A DNA stretch of 13,589 nt, taken from contig JAFZFW010000068.1 in the NCBI GenBank assembly GCA_017555685.1, forward strand, positions 1 through 13,589. The letters are read 5' to 3'. A program made the translations under genes and the position numbers. This stretch comes from Methanocorpusculum sp. (GTDB lineage Archaea; Halobacteriota; Methanomicrobia; Methanomicrobiales; Methanocorpusculaceae). Below, in pieces: positions 1 through 7,196 of this stretch (position 1 is the first letter of the stretch; every line of letters begins with the position of its first letter). The notes under the pieces are model-generated. The model had not been told where the DNA came from and searched no databases. It saw nothing but the letters and a program-made list of their open reading frames with translations.

Positions 1-158
1 ATGACACCAAGGCTCGGGTCCATTAATCCCTTCGGGTACGGGAATCCGTCGTCGTCATAGGTGTCCGGCCAGATGACCTTACAGACACTCATGTCACGGA
101 TCTGTTTCGGGGAAAGAAGACCGAATTCAATCTTTCCGATTCTCTTTGGCGAGGTCAT
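1..158 (-). CDS. rpoA1: DNA-directed RNA polymerase subunit A' (N-terminal part, runs off the window)
   Basis: The largest-subunit N-terminal half (A') of archaeal RNA polymerase, which with A'' forms the counterpart of bacterial beta-prime. Only the first 52 codons are inside the window. The translation begins [20 protein letters not shown] and continues through RDMSVCKV and [17 protein letters not shown], the standard opening of A' that leads into the N-terminal zinc-binding region. The ATG (158-156) overlaps the rpoB1 stop TGA (157-155) in the arrangement GTATGA, so translation is probably coupled. It is the fourth gene of the rpoH-B2-B1-A1 operon, the usual archaeal order; rpoA2 would be expected beyond the window edge. 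Confidence 0.95.
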   Translation of the reverse strand, partial: MTSPKRIGKIEFGLLSPKQIRDMSVCKVIWPDTYDDDGFPYPKGLMDPSLGV

Positions 159-2068
159 ACCATATCCTCCAGTTTCAGTCTCGGGGCTATACCCATACTC
201 TTCATCTCATCAAGCAGGAGCTTGAATGCGTAACTCATCTCAACTTCGTAAATGTCAGTTTCTGCACCGCAGGCAAGACATCTGGTGGACTTCTGCTTTG
301 CGTCGTACATAGCGACCATACCGCAGCGTGCACAGACGTACTGCTTGACTGCATCGGACTCGTCTAAGAGACGTTCCTTAAGAGCCATAGCTGCTCCGTG
401 TCCGATCATGACATCACGTTCCATTTCTCCGAAACGAAGACCTCCCTCACGGGCACGTCCTTCGGTCGGCTGGCGGGTTAAGACCTGGACCGGTCCGCGG
501 GATCTGGCGTGCATCTTGGTAGATACCATGTGGTACAGCTTCTGGTAGTAGATAACACCAATGTAGATATCTGCGTGGAATCTTCTTCCGGTGATACCGT
601 CGTACATTACTTCACGGCCGGTGTGTGCGAATCCTGCCTGGTTTAACTGGTGACGGAGAACCTGTTCACGGGTTAAGGTGCTGTTCTTGACGTCCTTTCC
701 GATCTCCTTGTCATTGAGCAGGCGCTCGCGTGCGAACGGAGAGTCGAAGATCTGCTCAACAGAGGTCTTACGGAAGGAGGTTGCGTTGACACGGGAACCT
801 TCGAGGGAACCTGCTTTACCGCCGATCATCTCGAGCATGTGACCAATGGTCATACGGGACGGGACTGCGTGCGGGTTGATAACAAGGTCCGGGGAGATAC
901 CTTCTGCAGTAAACGGCATGTTCTCCTGCATGGTAATTAAACCGCAGACACCCTTCTGTCCGTGTCTGGATGCGAACTTGTCACCGATTTCCGGAACACG
1001 AAGATCACGGGTTCTGACTTTGACAAGGCGGGAAGAGTTCTCGGACTCGGTAACGATAACTGTATCGACGATACCGGTCTCGTTGCTTCTCATGGTGATA
1101 GAAGTGTCACGGCGCTTCTCGACTGCTAAGAGTTCTCCGGTCGGCTCCTCAAGGAAACGCGGCGGAGAGGTCTTTCCGATTAAGACATCCTTTTCCTTGA
1201 CGATGGTCTCCGGGTTGATGATACCGTCGACATCGAGGTTTACGTAGGATCCTGGTCCGTGGGAACCGGTAATGTCGTCATCCGGCTTCTCGATTCTGTC
1301 AACCTGTCCTCCCGGATATCTGCGCTCTTCACCTTCGTAGGTTCTGAAGAAGTGGGAACGTCCTACACCGCGCTCAACAGATGCCTTGTTGAAGATAAGT
1401 GCATCTTCAATGTTGTATCCTTCGTAGGAGATGATTGCGACACAGAAGTTCTGTCCCTGCGGGCGCTTGTCAGATCCGACTAATTCTGCTGCCTGGGTGT
1501 GGACCATCGGGACCTGTGCATAGTGGAGCATGTGTCCTCTGGTGTCCGGGCGAAGCTTCATGTTGGACTGGGCAAAACCAAGTGCCTGCTTAATCATACC
1601 TGCACCCATGGTAACACGCGGAGATGCATTGTGCTCCGGGAACGGAACGTGTGCTGCTCCAATACCAAGGATTAAGGACGGATCGATTTCCAGGTGAGTG
1701 TGTTCTGCGGTTAAGTCCTCTTCCTGAACAGAGATGTAGAGATCATCTTCTTCTTCTGCGTCGATGAACTCGATCTTACCCATCTTGATAAGATCCATGA
1801 ACTGGTAGGTGCCGTTTCTGACGTTTTCAACATCTTCCTGGGTGACTGCCGGCACACCGTTTTCCACAACGATTAACGGTCTGCGTGCACGTCCTCTGTC
1901 AGTGTTGATGACGATTTCGTTACTGTAGTCCTTGTAGGAAATATTGACTTCAGTGGAAACCTGTCCGGACCGTCTCATCTGACGGAAGTGGCGGGTAAAT
2001 CCTTCTGCATCGTCGACTTTTCCGATTAATGCACCGTCAACGAATACACGGGCCATTTTCTTCTCCAT
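155..2068 (-). CDS. rpoB1: DNA-directed RNA polymerase subunit B' (C-terminal half of the split B subunit)
   Basis: Second part of the beta-like subunit; it helps build the active centre, hybrid-binding wall and clamp of RNA polymerase. The 637 residues carry the family hallmarks: [12 protein letters not shown] at about 362-373, with the active-centre lysines; [10 protein letters not shown] at about 398-407; the conserved stretch [20 protein letters not shown] at about 532-551; and a C-terminal zinc site formed by C579, C582, C597 and C600. Length is normal for a B' subunit. The start at 2068 lies two bases after the rpoB2 stop and is preceded by AGGAG (2078-2082) about nine bases upstream, overlapping the end of rpoB2. 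A second Met at 2056 (MARVFVDG) is possible but would lie 21 bases from this site. A split B is known from methanogens, halophiles and Archaeoglobus. Confidence 0.97.
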   Translation of the reverse strand: MEKKMARVFVDGALIGKVDDAEGFTRHFRQMRRSGQVSTEVNISYKDYSNEIVINTDRGRARRPLIVVENGVPAVTQEDVENVRNGTYQFMDLIKMGKIEFIDAEEEDDLYISVQEEDLTAEHTHLEIDPSLILGIGAAHVPFPEHNASPRVTMGAGMIKQALGFAQSNMKLRPDTRGHMLHYAQVPMVHTQAAELVGSDKRPQGQNFCVAIISYEGYNIEDALIFNKASVERGVGRSHFFRTYEGEERRYPGGQVDRIEKPDDDITGSHGPGSYVNLDVDGIINPETIVKEKDVLIGKTSPPRFLEEPTGELLAVEKRRDTSITMRSNETGIVDTVIVTESENSSRLVKVRTRDLRVPEIGDKFASRHGQKGVCGLITMQENMPFTAEGISPDLVINPHAVPSRMTIGHMLEMIGGKAGSLEGSRVNATSFRKTSVEQIFDSPFARERLLNDKEIGKDVKNSTLTREQVLRHQLNQAGFAHTGREVMYDGITGRRFHADIYIGVIYYQKLYHMVSTKMHARSRGPVQVLTRQPTEGRAREGGLRFGEMERDVMIGHGAAMALKERLLDESDAVKQYVCARCGMVAMYDAKQKSTRCLACGAETDIYEVEMSYAFKLLLDEMKSMGIAPRLKLEDMV

Positions 2069-2070
2069 AT

Positions 2071-3621
2071 TTACTCACTCCTGATTGGCTGGATATCCAT
2101 ACCCTGGATTACGCGAAGGATTTCGTCTTCGTCGGTTCCTTTGCTGATTTCAACAAGCTGTGCGAAGTTCTTTACTAAACCACAGTTCGGACCTTCCGGA
2201 GTTTCGGACGGGCAGATTCTTCCCCACTGGGTCGGGTGAAGATCACGGGCTTCGAAGTGCGGCTGGGAACGGGAAAGCGGGGAGATAACACGGCGTAAGT
2301 GGGAGATAACCGACATGTGGTCGATTCTGTCCATAAGCTGGGAGACACCGGTTCTTCCTCCAACCCAGTTTCCGGTTGCGAGCGGGTGGATTAAACGCTC
2401 GGTTAAGACGTCTGCTCTGACAACAGTGCCGATTGCAAGCTCTCTGTGGCGCATGCTGGCACGCTCAAGCTGGTATTTAACATCACGGGTGAGTCTGTTT
2501 AAGGAGATACGGAAGAGATCTTCCATTAAGTCACCGGCGAGCTTTAAGCGCTTGTTGGAGTAGTGGTCTTTGTCATCGATTCTTCTCTTGCTTAATGCAA
2601 GGTCGAAACAGGCTTCTGCCATACGGCCGAGGAACTCTGCCTTTGCAACGCGGACGTCACGTGCGTACTCTGCGTAGCCTTCGTCTCCCGGTTTTAAGTT
2701 TGCCGGGATTAAGTAGTTTAAGTGCGGCAGGAGGTAGCTGTCAAGAACGAACTCGGCACGCTTTCTCTGGTAGTCCTTGGTCTGGTTCGGTGCAAGCTTC
2801 TTACCGACGTACATGACACCTTCCTCGACGGTTGCGCATTCGCTTTCTTCGAGGTTCTGCATCATGTAGGTTAAGATGTCTTCGTCAAGAGAGACTGCAG
2901 AGACGATTTCTTCATCAGACTCAAGACCTAATGCACGCATTAAGTCGGCGAATCTGAGGTGTCCTGCTACAGACGGGAAGGAAACATCAAGAAGGTTCTT
3001 CTTGTTCTTCTCAACGACGACGAGTGCACGGTATCCTCTGAACTGGGAGAACACTTTTGCTACGTGAATCTGTTCGTTGTAGCGCTCGGTGTACTCGGTC
3101 ATGATCTTGTTGGATGCTAAATCCTCTAAGGTCATTAAGACACGCTCGGTACCGTTGACAATGAAATATCCTCCCGGGTCGCACGGGTCTTCTCCCTGCT
3201 CGGTTCTCTCATCAATAGAGAGGCCGCAGAGGTTACAGACCTTGGATCCGATCATAACCGGAAGCTGACCAATGGTGGTTTCCTGGACCGGGAAAACTTT
3301 GTCTCCCTGGTGGAGAGTCATCTCTAAGACCATCGGAGCAGCATAGGTTAAGTTTCTCAGGCGGGCTTCGGTTGGGTAGAGCTTGCTCTGGGATCCGTCT
3401 GCTTCACGGACGATTGGTTTTTCCACGCGGATGTTACCGAGTTCAACCCAGACCGGCTCCTGGTTTTTGCCGCGGTTGACGATTTCGGTTTCCACGATTC
3501 TCTGTTCGTTGACCACTTTCTGGAGGTTGTGCTCGATGAAGTGGTTGTACGAATCAAGCTGGTGGCGGGCGACGTGTTCCTGAGAGAAGTACGCGCCGGA
3601 TAATACGCTTCTGTCGATCAT
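2071..3621 (-). CDS. rpoB2: DNA-directed RNA polymerase subunit B'' (N-terminal half of the split B subunit)
   Basis: First part of the beta-like subunit, forming the protrusion, lobe and fork regions. The 516-residue product has the expected landmarks: C129-x2-C132 followed by [19 protein letters not shown] around 145-162; [19 protein letters not shown] at about 347-365; and, at the C-terminus, [20 protein letters not shown] (441-460) leading into [19 protein letters not shown], the region equivalent to the bacterial rifampicin pocket. The protein ends at IQPIRSE, exactly where archaeal B'' subunits stop, so the split is natural and not a frameshift. The start is 15 bases after the rpoH stop with a weak GGAAG upstream. 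It is co-transcribed with rpoH upstream and rpoB1 downstream. Confidence 0.97.
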   Translation of the reverse strand: MIDRSVLSGAYFSQEHVARHQLDSYNHFIEHNLQKVVNEQRIVETEIVNRGKNQEPVWVELGNIRVEKPIVREADGSQSKLYPTEARLRNLTYAAPMVLEMTLHQGDKVFPVQETTIGQLPVMIGSKVCNLCGLSIDERTEQGEDPCDPGGYFIVNGTERVLMTLEDLASNKIMTEYTERYNEQIHVAKVFSQFRGYRALVVVEKNKKNLLDVSFPSVAGHLRFADLMRALGLESDEEIVSAVSLDEDILTYMMQNLEESECATVEEGVMYVGKKLAPNQTKDYQRKRAEFVLDSYLLPHLNYLIPANLKPGDEGYAEYARDVRVAKAEFLGRMAEACFDLALSKRRIDDKDHYSNKRLKLAGDLMEDLFRISLNRLTRDVKYQLERASMRHRELAIGTVVRADVLTERLIHPLATGNWVGGRTGVSQLMDRIDHMSVISHLRRVISPLSRSQPHFEARDLHPTQWGRICPSETPEGPNCGLVKNFAQLVEISKGTDEDEILRVIQGMDIQPIRSE

Positions 3622-3636
3622 GATTTTCTTCCGGGG

Positions 3637-3885
3637 TTATTTCTTCGGCCGTCTGACAACAAGGCGGTAAGAGGTTGCCTCACCTGCAGTCTGGCTTTTT
3701 CTAATAATACGAATGACATTACCGGGTTTTCCGCCGCAGGCTTTAATAGCCGGGTCGTCGTGGTAAATCTTCGGAAGCTGGTCTTCGCTGATGTCGAAGG
3801 TCTTCAGAAGGTCGGTTACCTCCTCTCCGGTCATGATCTGATGGTCCGGGACCATCTCATGAAGTAATACATTGAGTCGTGTCAT
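3637..3885 (-). CDS. rpoH: DNA-directed RNA polymerase subunit H (RPB5 C-terminal-like)
   Basis: Small archaeal RNA polymerase subunit matching the C-terminal domain of eukaryotic RPB5, placed in the jaw that contacts downstream DNA. The 82 residues begin [18 protein letters not shown] and include [12 protein letters not shown] and [17 protein letters not shown], ending [10 protein letters not shown]. The last part is the strongly conserved RPB5/RpoH signature. The ATG at 3885 is chosen because AGGAG (3890-3894) stands five bases upstream and the family starts here. The frame stays open 38 codons further to a TTG at 3999, but that stretch is rich in Asn, Gln and Lys and looks like leader, not protein. 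First gene of the operon, as in most archaea. Confidence 0.95.
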   Translation of the reverse strand: MTRLNVLLHEMVPDHQIMTGEEVTDLLKTFDISEDQLPKIYHDDPAIKACGGKPGNVIRIIRKSQTAGEATSYRLVVRRPKK

Positions 3886-4078
3886 ATAGCTCCTAATCAG
3901 ATTCCTGGTTTCTGGATACGATTTGTCTTGCTGCTGATTGTTCTGGTAGCTGTTTCTTCGATGAAAAGTGTGTTTCTTCGGCGTTTTTTCGATGCCCAAC
4001 GGGCCGCCGGTGGAGTGAGTTTGTAAAAAGCACGCTCAGGACAAATGAGATAGCCTGCTCTTTTGGAGTTGCTATTTC
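3886..4078 (-). other. Leader and promoter region of the RNA polymerase operon
   Basis: About 190 bases between rpoH and the tRNA-Lys terminator without a convincing gene. On the minus strand the best TATA-like string is CTTTTTACAA at 4021-4030, which would start transcription near 3998-4003 and leave a leader of roughly 115 nt before rpoH. The leader is purine-rich, and no strong stem-loop was seen by eye. Read-through from tRNA-Lys is an alternative source of the message. Confidence 0.35.
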
Positions 4079-4084
4079 AAAAAA
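4079..4084 (-). terminator. Oligo-T terminator behind tRNA-Lys
   Basis: A run of six T on the minus strand begins 14 bases after the tRNA-Lys 3' end. Oligo-T without a strong hairpin is a common archaeal termination signal. Confidence 0.5.
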
Positions 4085-4097
4085 TCCGGGCGTGAAG

Positions 4098-4171
4098 CGG
4101 GCCACGAGGGATTTGAACCCCCGACCTGCGGATTAAAAGTCCGACGATCTGCCTGACTGATCTAGTGGCCC
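4098..4171 (-). tRNA. tRNA-Lys, anticodon UUU
   Basis: Cloverleaf read on the minus strand: acceptor stem GGGCCAC pairing with GTGGCCC, G as discriminator base, D stem GATC/GATC, anticodon loop CTTTTAA with UUU at positions 34-36, and T stem GGGGG/CCCTC with loop TTCAAAT. The 27:43 pair at the end of the anticodon stem is a U-C mismatch; all other anticodon-stem pairs hold. CCA is not encoded, so it must be added after transcription. It would read AAA and AAG lysine codons. Confidence 0.96.
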
Positions 4172-4197
4172 GATATGTAGTTCCAAGAGAAACTGCC

Positions 4198-4205
4198 TAA
4201 ATAAA
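4198..4205 (-). promoter_or_regulatory. TATA box candidate for tRNA-Lys
   Basis: TTTATTTA on the minus strand, centred about 30 bases upstream of the mature tRNA 5' end, which is the right place for a start at or just before the tRNA. A second AT-rich string (TTTATATT near 4220-4228) lies farther away and fits less well. Confidence 0.5.
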
Positions 4206-4363
4206 TTAGCCTTACTTCAATATAAAGGTATCTGACAAACCCCTCATCAGAGGCAAAAACCCCGCGCGGCAGAACAAACGACGTAAAGACAACACCCGCA
4301 AAGGGCAAAAAGGTGTTTTAGAACGCGCAAGAGTTGCTTGTTGAGTGAGTTACAGAAGATGTC

Positions 4364-4373
4364 AAAAGGAAAA
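4364..4373 (-). terminator. T-rich stop signal behind tRNA-Glu
   Basis: The minus strand reads TTTTCCTTTT directly after the tRNA-Glu 3' end. Two further T5 tracts follow at 4307-4311 and 4255-4259 in the spacer before tRNA-Lys, so the two tRNAs are probably transcribed separately. Confidence 0.4.
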
Positions 4374-4374
4374 G

Positions 4375-4447
4375 TGCTGATATGGGGATTCGAACCCCAG
4401 TAGCCGGCGTGAGAGGCCGGCATGATTGGCCACTACACTATATCAGC
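4375..4447 (-). tRNA. tRNA-Glu, anticodon CUC
   Basis: Cloverleaf read on the minus strand: acceptor stem GCTGATA pairing with TATCAGC, discriminator A, D arm beginning GTGTAGTGG, a perfect anticodon stem CCGGC/GCCGG around loop CTCTCAC with CUC at positions 34-36, and T stem TGGGG/CCCCA with loop TTCGAAT. CCA is not encoded. It decodes GAG. Confidence 0.97.
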
Positions 4448-4480
4448 TCGTGTTGTTGCGTAATAAGATACAACTCATAG

Positions 4481-4490
4481 ATATTTATAG
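4481..4490 (-). promoter_or_regulatory. TATA box candidate for tRNA-Glu
   Basis: CTATAAATAT on the minus strand, a near-ideal archaeal TATA element, centred about 38 bases upstream of the tRNA 5' end. This implies a start roughly 10 bases before the mature tRNA and a short 5' trailer removed by RNase P. Confidence 0.55.
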
Positions 4491-4547
4491 TTGTCGATTT
4501 GAGATGTATGAGCCGCGAGAGATGCAGAATTGATACTACCAGATATC

Positions 4548-4557
4548 TTATCTAATA
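4548..4557 (+). promoter_or_regulatory. TATA-like element for the DRG GTPase gene
   Basis: TTATCTAATA centred about 30 bases before the ATG at 4582. No Shine-Dalgarno sequence precedes this ATG (the preceding bases are ATAGACACT), so a leaderless message starting at the ATG is the simplest reading. Confidence 0.4.
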
Positions 4558-4581
4558 CCAGCGCTAAATAATATAGACACT

Positions 4582-5694
4582 ATGGGTTTCGACGAAGAGA
4601 TTCGTGCTATTGAGGACGAGATACGAAATACCAAATATAACAAGGCAACCTCACAGCACATAGGACGTTTAAAGGCAAAGCTTGCCAAAATGAAGGATGA
4701 CGCGGTTCTGCGCGCAATGAAATCCGCCGGAAGCGGAGAAGGATACGCAGTCAAGAAGAGCGGAGACGGTACGATTGTTTTAGTCGGATTCCCGTCTGTT
4801 GGTAAATCCACTCTTCTGAACCGCTTAACCGGCGCAGAAAGTCAGACCGGCGCATACGCATTCACCACGCTTACGGTTGTCCCGGGATTAATGGAATATA
4901 AGGGCGCAAAGATTCAGATCTTAGATGTTCCGGGATTAATTGCCGGCGCAGCCATGGGTAAAGGACGCGGAAAAGAAGTTATTGCCGTCGTCAGAACCGC
5001 GGACTTAATCGTCATCTTAGGTGATGTATTCAACGCAGTGCATGTGGACGTCTTAATGCGCGAACTCTACGACTCCGGTATCCGTATCAACAAGGAAAAG
5101 CCGGATATCACCATCAAGAAGACCACCTCCGGCGGTGTCTCCCTCCACACTGTCGGCGCATCCTCGGTCAACATCGAAGAAGTGCGCGCAATTCTTGCGG
5201 AAAACAAGATTATGAACGCAGACGTTCTCTGCCGTGGAAAGGACATCACGCAGGATGATATCGTCGACGCCATGATGGGTAACCGTATGTACATCCCGGC
5301 ATTTATCGCTATCAACAAGGTCGACTTAATCACGCCGGAGCAGAGAAAAGAGGTCGAGGAACACATGCGCGAGAAGTATGGTGTTGACCCGATTATGATC
5401 TCCGCGCATGCAAAATACAACATCGATACCCTGCAGGATGCAATCTACGACCACTTAGGCTTCGTCCGCATTTACTTAAAGCCGTACGGACATGAGGCAG
5501 ACATGGACGAGCCGATGATTATGAGAAAAGGCACCAAGATTGAAGATATCTGCCGCAGACTGCACCGCGACTTCGTCGATCAGTTCAGATATGCAAAGAT
5601 CTGGGGTCCGTCTGTCAAACACGACGCAGCAAAAGTCGGTCTGCAGCATGTTGTTGCAGACGGCGATATTGTAACTATTGTTACGAAACTCTAA
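4582..5694 (+). CDS. DRG-family GTP-binding protein with C-terminal TGS domain
   Basis: Archaeal member of the Obg/DRG GTPase family, ribosome-associated in eukaryotes and presumed to act in translation. The 370 residues show the family layout: a basic helical N-terminal part with NTKYNKATSQHIGRLKAKLA at 16-35; the G domain with P-loop GFPSVGKST at 69-77; the TTLTVVPG switch region at 95-102; G3 motif DVPGL at 115-119; NKVD at 245-248; the SAH specificity loop at about 274-276; an insert around 165-225; and a TGS domain from about 295 to the end (YLKPYGHEADMDEP, ending DGDIVTIVTKL). Length is typical. All nucleotide-binding motifs are intact. The gene stands alone, divergent from tRNA-Glu and convergent with the permease operon. 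A leaderless start is likely. Confidence 0.95.
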   Translation: MGFDEEIRAIEDEIRNTKYNKATSQHIGRLKAKLAKMKDDAVLRAMKSAGSGEGYAVKKSGDGTIVLVGFPSVGKSTLLNRLTGAESQTGAYAFTTLTVVPGLMEYKGAKIQILDVPGLIAGAAMGKGRGKEVIAVVRTADLIVILGDVFNAVHVDVLMRELYDSGIRINKEKPDITIKKTTSGGVSLHTVGASSVNIEEVRAILAENKIMNADVLCRGKDITQDDIVDAMMGNRMYIPAFIAINKVDLITPEQRKEVEEHMREKYGVDPIMISAHAKYNIDTLQDAIYDHLGFVRIYLKPYGHEADMDEPMIMRKGTKIEDICRRLHRDFVDQFRYAKIWGPSVKHDAAKVGLQHVVADGDIVTIVTKL

Positions 5695-5697
5695 TAC

Positions 5698-5705
5698 TTT
5701 TTTTT
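5698..5705 (+). terminator. Oligo-T terminator of the DRG GTPase gene
   Basis: Eight T begin three bases after the TAA stop. No preceding hairpin is needed in archaeal termination. Confidence 0.6.
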
Positions 5706-5725
5706 CGCGCTTGGCTTTGTTTTGC

Positions 5726-5812
5726 GTGCCCGCCGCAAATAGGCGGAGGCGATTAGCCGGAGCGCGGCGGGAACTCTAAGTAAAATTCACCTGCTTACTC
5801 TTCAAGTAGTAG
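5726..5812 (+). repeat. Dispersed palindromic intergenic repeat, copy R1
   Basis: Perfect 8-bp arms CCCGCCGC (5729-5736) and GCGGCGGG (5764-5771) enclose 27 bases containing GGCGATTAGCC. A homologous flank follows: ACTCTAAG at 5773-5780 and TTCAAGTAGTAG at 5801-5812. The same order of blocks recurs at 7688-7782 (same orientation). The core alone recurs inverted at 7597-7650. It lies in the spacer between the convergent DRG and permease genes. Confidence 0.7.
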
Positions 5813-5871
5813 ATTGAGGAGCGCCCGTTCACATATCATGGAACTACAATATAATCAGATAATTCATCTGG

Positions 5872-5896
5872 AAAAAAGGCAGGTTAGAGAACCTGC
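5872..5896 (-). terminator. Hairpin plus oligo-T terminator of the permease operon
   Basis: On the minus strand a perfect 7-bp stem GCAGGTT/AACCTGC with a 4-base loop (5879-5896) overlaps the permease stop codon and is followed by one C and six T (5872-5877). This has the shape of a bacterial intrinsic terminator. Confidence 0.65.
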
Positions 5897-6762
5897 ATAA
5901 TTATTCCGGTCAGAACTGCTGCGCAGAAAATCACCGCAATAAATACCCAGAGCAGTTTTTTCTGGAACATTGCAGACAGCATCGTAATCTCCGGGATACT
6001 TAAACCGGCACCGCCGATTAACAGCGCAACAACCGAACCAAGTCCCATACCTTTTGCAATTAAGGCAGCTCCAATCGGCAGAATTGTCTCCGCACGGATA
6101 TAGAGCGGGATTCCGATTAATGCCGCGAGCGGAATCGCAAAGAGGTTATCCGGGCCTGCGACCATCAGTACAAAATCCGCCGGCAGGAAGCCGTGAATCA
6201 GTGCCCCGATGGCTGCCCCAAGCAGGAGATAGGGAAACATCTGCTTGAAGATGCGTACTGCATAGCGGATGATGCGTTCTGCTTTTGTTCCGGTCTCCTC
6301 AACCAGACCTTCGACAACCACCGACTTCAGATAGCGGGAAAAACCTGCCATCTCCAGAACAAGACCAGTGATAACCGCCGCTACAAACATAATCACTGCG
6401 TAGGCAACCGTAATCTGCGGACCGAAAAGGACAAGCATCATACTGATGATTACCGGGTTCAGGAGCGGAGAGGCGAAGAGAAACGACATGGCACTGGAAA
6501 ATGCCACGCCGGAGTTCAGCAGACCAAGAGTGATGGGAATCGTCGAGCAGGAACAAAACGGTGTCAGCGCACCAAAAAATGCGCCGAGAATACTTCCCAG
6601 AAACGAGCGTTTCGTTCCAAGCACCCGCTGTATCCTTTCTTTGGACACATAGACCGAAAGAACACCAACCAACAGGCTCACCAGAACAAAGAGTACGGCA
6701 AGCTCTAAAGAGATGGTGATAAACTCTTTCAGGGATGAGAAGAGCGCTTCAGAAAAAGACAT
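5884..6762 (-). CDS. ArsP/DUF318-type membrane permease
   Basis: Polytopic membrane protein of the DUF318 family (ArsP_1, UPF0718). Some members export trivalent methylated arsenicals; others are uncharacterised permeases. With the ATG at 6762 the product is 292 residues with about eight hydrophobic segments (near 15-39, 54-68, 88-115, 118-138, 172-195, 203-222, 238-262 and 269-290). The family hallmark PFCSCSTIP is at 68-76 (C70 and C72), followed by LLNSGVAFSSAMSFLFASP and LNPVI, then IRAETILP near 222-229 and GGAGLSIPEIT near 250-260. A GTG at 6768 would add two residues but sits inside the Shine-Dalgarno sequence GGAG (6768-6771), so ATG 6762 is preferred. It follows the small cysteine-rich gene with a 2-base gap. 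The divergent arsR suggests metalloid-inducible expression. The exact substrate cannot be told from sequence. Confidence 0.85.
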   Translation of the reverse strand: MSFSEALFSSLKEFITISLELAVLFVLVSLLVGVLSVYVSKERIQRVLGTKRSFLGSILGAFFGALTPFCSCSTIPITLGLLNSGVAFSSAMSFLFASPLLNPVIISMMLVLFGPQITVAYAVIMFVAAVITGLVLEMAGFSRYLKSVVVEGLVEETGTKAERIIRYAVRIFKQMFPYLLLGAAIGALIHGFLPADFVLMVAGPDNLFAIPLAALIGIPLYIRAETILPIGAALIAKGMGLGSVVALLIGGAGLSIPEITMLSAMFQKKLLWVFIAVIFCAAVLTGIIMQVL

Positions 6763-6764
6763 TC

Positions 6765-7103
6765 TCACTCCTTCTTCTCAACAATCCGCACTCCGCAGCA
6801 GCAGTCTCCGGAGGCAAAGGTCTGTTTCATCTTTGCAAAGAATCCGCTTTTCTTTTGGCAGTTCTTCTGATAATAGTCAGAGAGTGCCTCGCGGTATGCG
6901 CTTTCTGCTGCCGGCGGGATGTAGTTGTGCTTCTTTACCCGGGCGAGCAGTTCATCTGCAGCGGCGTTCCCGGAAAGTCCTGCCTCCTGCACTGCAGAAC
7001 AAGCTGCCTTCAGGCCAGAGATTCCAACCGTCTTTCCAGAAACAGTTACCGGGACAACACCCCCGTCTGTTTTCATACAGTCACAAATGTGTGTGTCAGC
7101 CAT
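6765..7103 (-). CDS. Small cysteine-rich protein encoded with the ArsP-type permease
   Basis: I do not recognise a named family. The 112-residue product starts MADTHICDCMKTDGG and has seven cysteines: C7 and C9 in a CxC pair, C35, C82 and a C101-C102-C103 triplet near the C-terminus. The middle (about 20-80) looks like a soluble alpha/beta unit with GKTVGISGLKAACSAVQEAG and the motif VKKHNYIPPAAESAYREAL. There is no signal peptide or membrane segment, so it should be cytosolic. The start at 7103 is chosen because AAGGTTGA precedes it; the frame stays open upstream over arsR, which must be coincidental. Its TGA lies two bases ahead of the permease ATG. From context it may bind or reduce a thiophilic metal or metalloid for the permease; this is inference only. 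Confidence 0.75.
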   Translation of the reverse strand: MADTHICDCMKTDGGVVPVTVSGKTVGISGLKAACSAVQEAGLSGNAAADELLARVKKHNYIPPAAESAYREALSDYYQKNCQKKSGFFAKMKQTFASGDCCCGVRIVEKKE

Positions 7104-7104
7104 A

Positions 7105-7126
7105 TATTTCAACCTTATTTGAAATA
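7105..7126. promoter_or_regulatory. Operator-like inverted repeat, site 1 (permease side)
   Basis: Perfect 8-bp arms TATTTCAA (7105-7112) and TTGAAATA (7119-7126) with a 6-base spacer. It lies just upstream of the small protein's ATG, at the predicted transcription start of the minus-strand operon. It has the same arm/spacer/arm design as site 2, so it is a likely ArsR binding site. Confidence 0.6.
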
Positions 7127-7141
7127 CTGTGTCCTGTGATG

Positions 7142-7148
7142 TTATATA
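7142..7148 (-). promoter_or_regulatory. TATA box of the small-protein/permease operon
   Basis: TATATAA on the minus strand (context CTATATAAC). Transcription would start about 25 bases downstream, near 7119, inside operator site 1. Confidence 0.5.
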
Positions 7149-7154
7149 GATTTC

Positions 7155-7176
7155 TATTTCAAAAACATTTAAAATA
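7155..7176. promoter_or_regulatory. Operator-like inverted repeat, site 2 (arsR side)
   Basis: Arms TATTTCAA (7155-7162) and TTAAAATA (7169-7176) with a 6-base spacer, differing from site 1 by a single G-to-A change in the right arm. It overlaps the arsR TATA element, as expected for autorepression, and lies exactly 50 bp from site 1. Confidence 0.6.
7168..7175 (+). promoter_or_regulatory. TATA box of arsR
   Basis: TTTAAAAT centred about 25 bases upstream of the arsR ATG. No Shine-Dalgarno sequence is present, so the message is probably leaderless. Confidence 0.45.
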
Positions 7177-7196
7177 CTTGCTGACAATATATACGT

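Noticed and set aside
2071..3621. Split of the B subunit as a frameshifted rpoB
   Set aside because: Both halves begin and end at the positions known for natural B''/B' splits in methanogens and halophiles, with an SD sequence before the second half.
3886..3999. N-terminal extension of RpoH to a 120-residue protein starting at TTG 3999
   Set aside because: The family starts at the ATG at 3885, which has AGGAG at proper spacing; the extension is low-complexity (Asn/Gln/Lys) and would rely on a TTG.
4231..4259. Possible C/D box small RNA between the tRNAs (TGATGA on the minus strand with nearby CTGA-like strings)
   Set aside because: Only one C-like box is seen, with no properly spaced D, C' and D' boxes; the string is better explained as a short inverted repeat and T5 stop signal.
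6193..6708. Antisense open frame (171 codons) inside the permease gene
   Set aside because: The translation is rich in His, Arg, Gln and Asn as expected for the reverse of a hydrophobic protein; no domain is visible.
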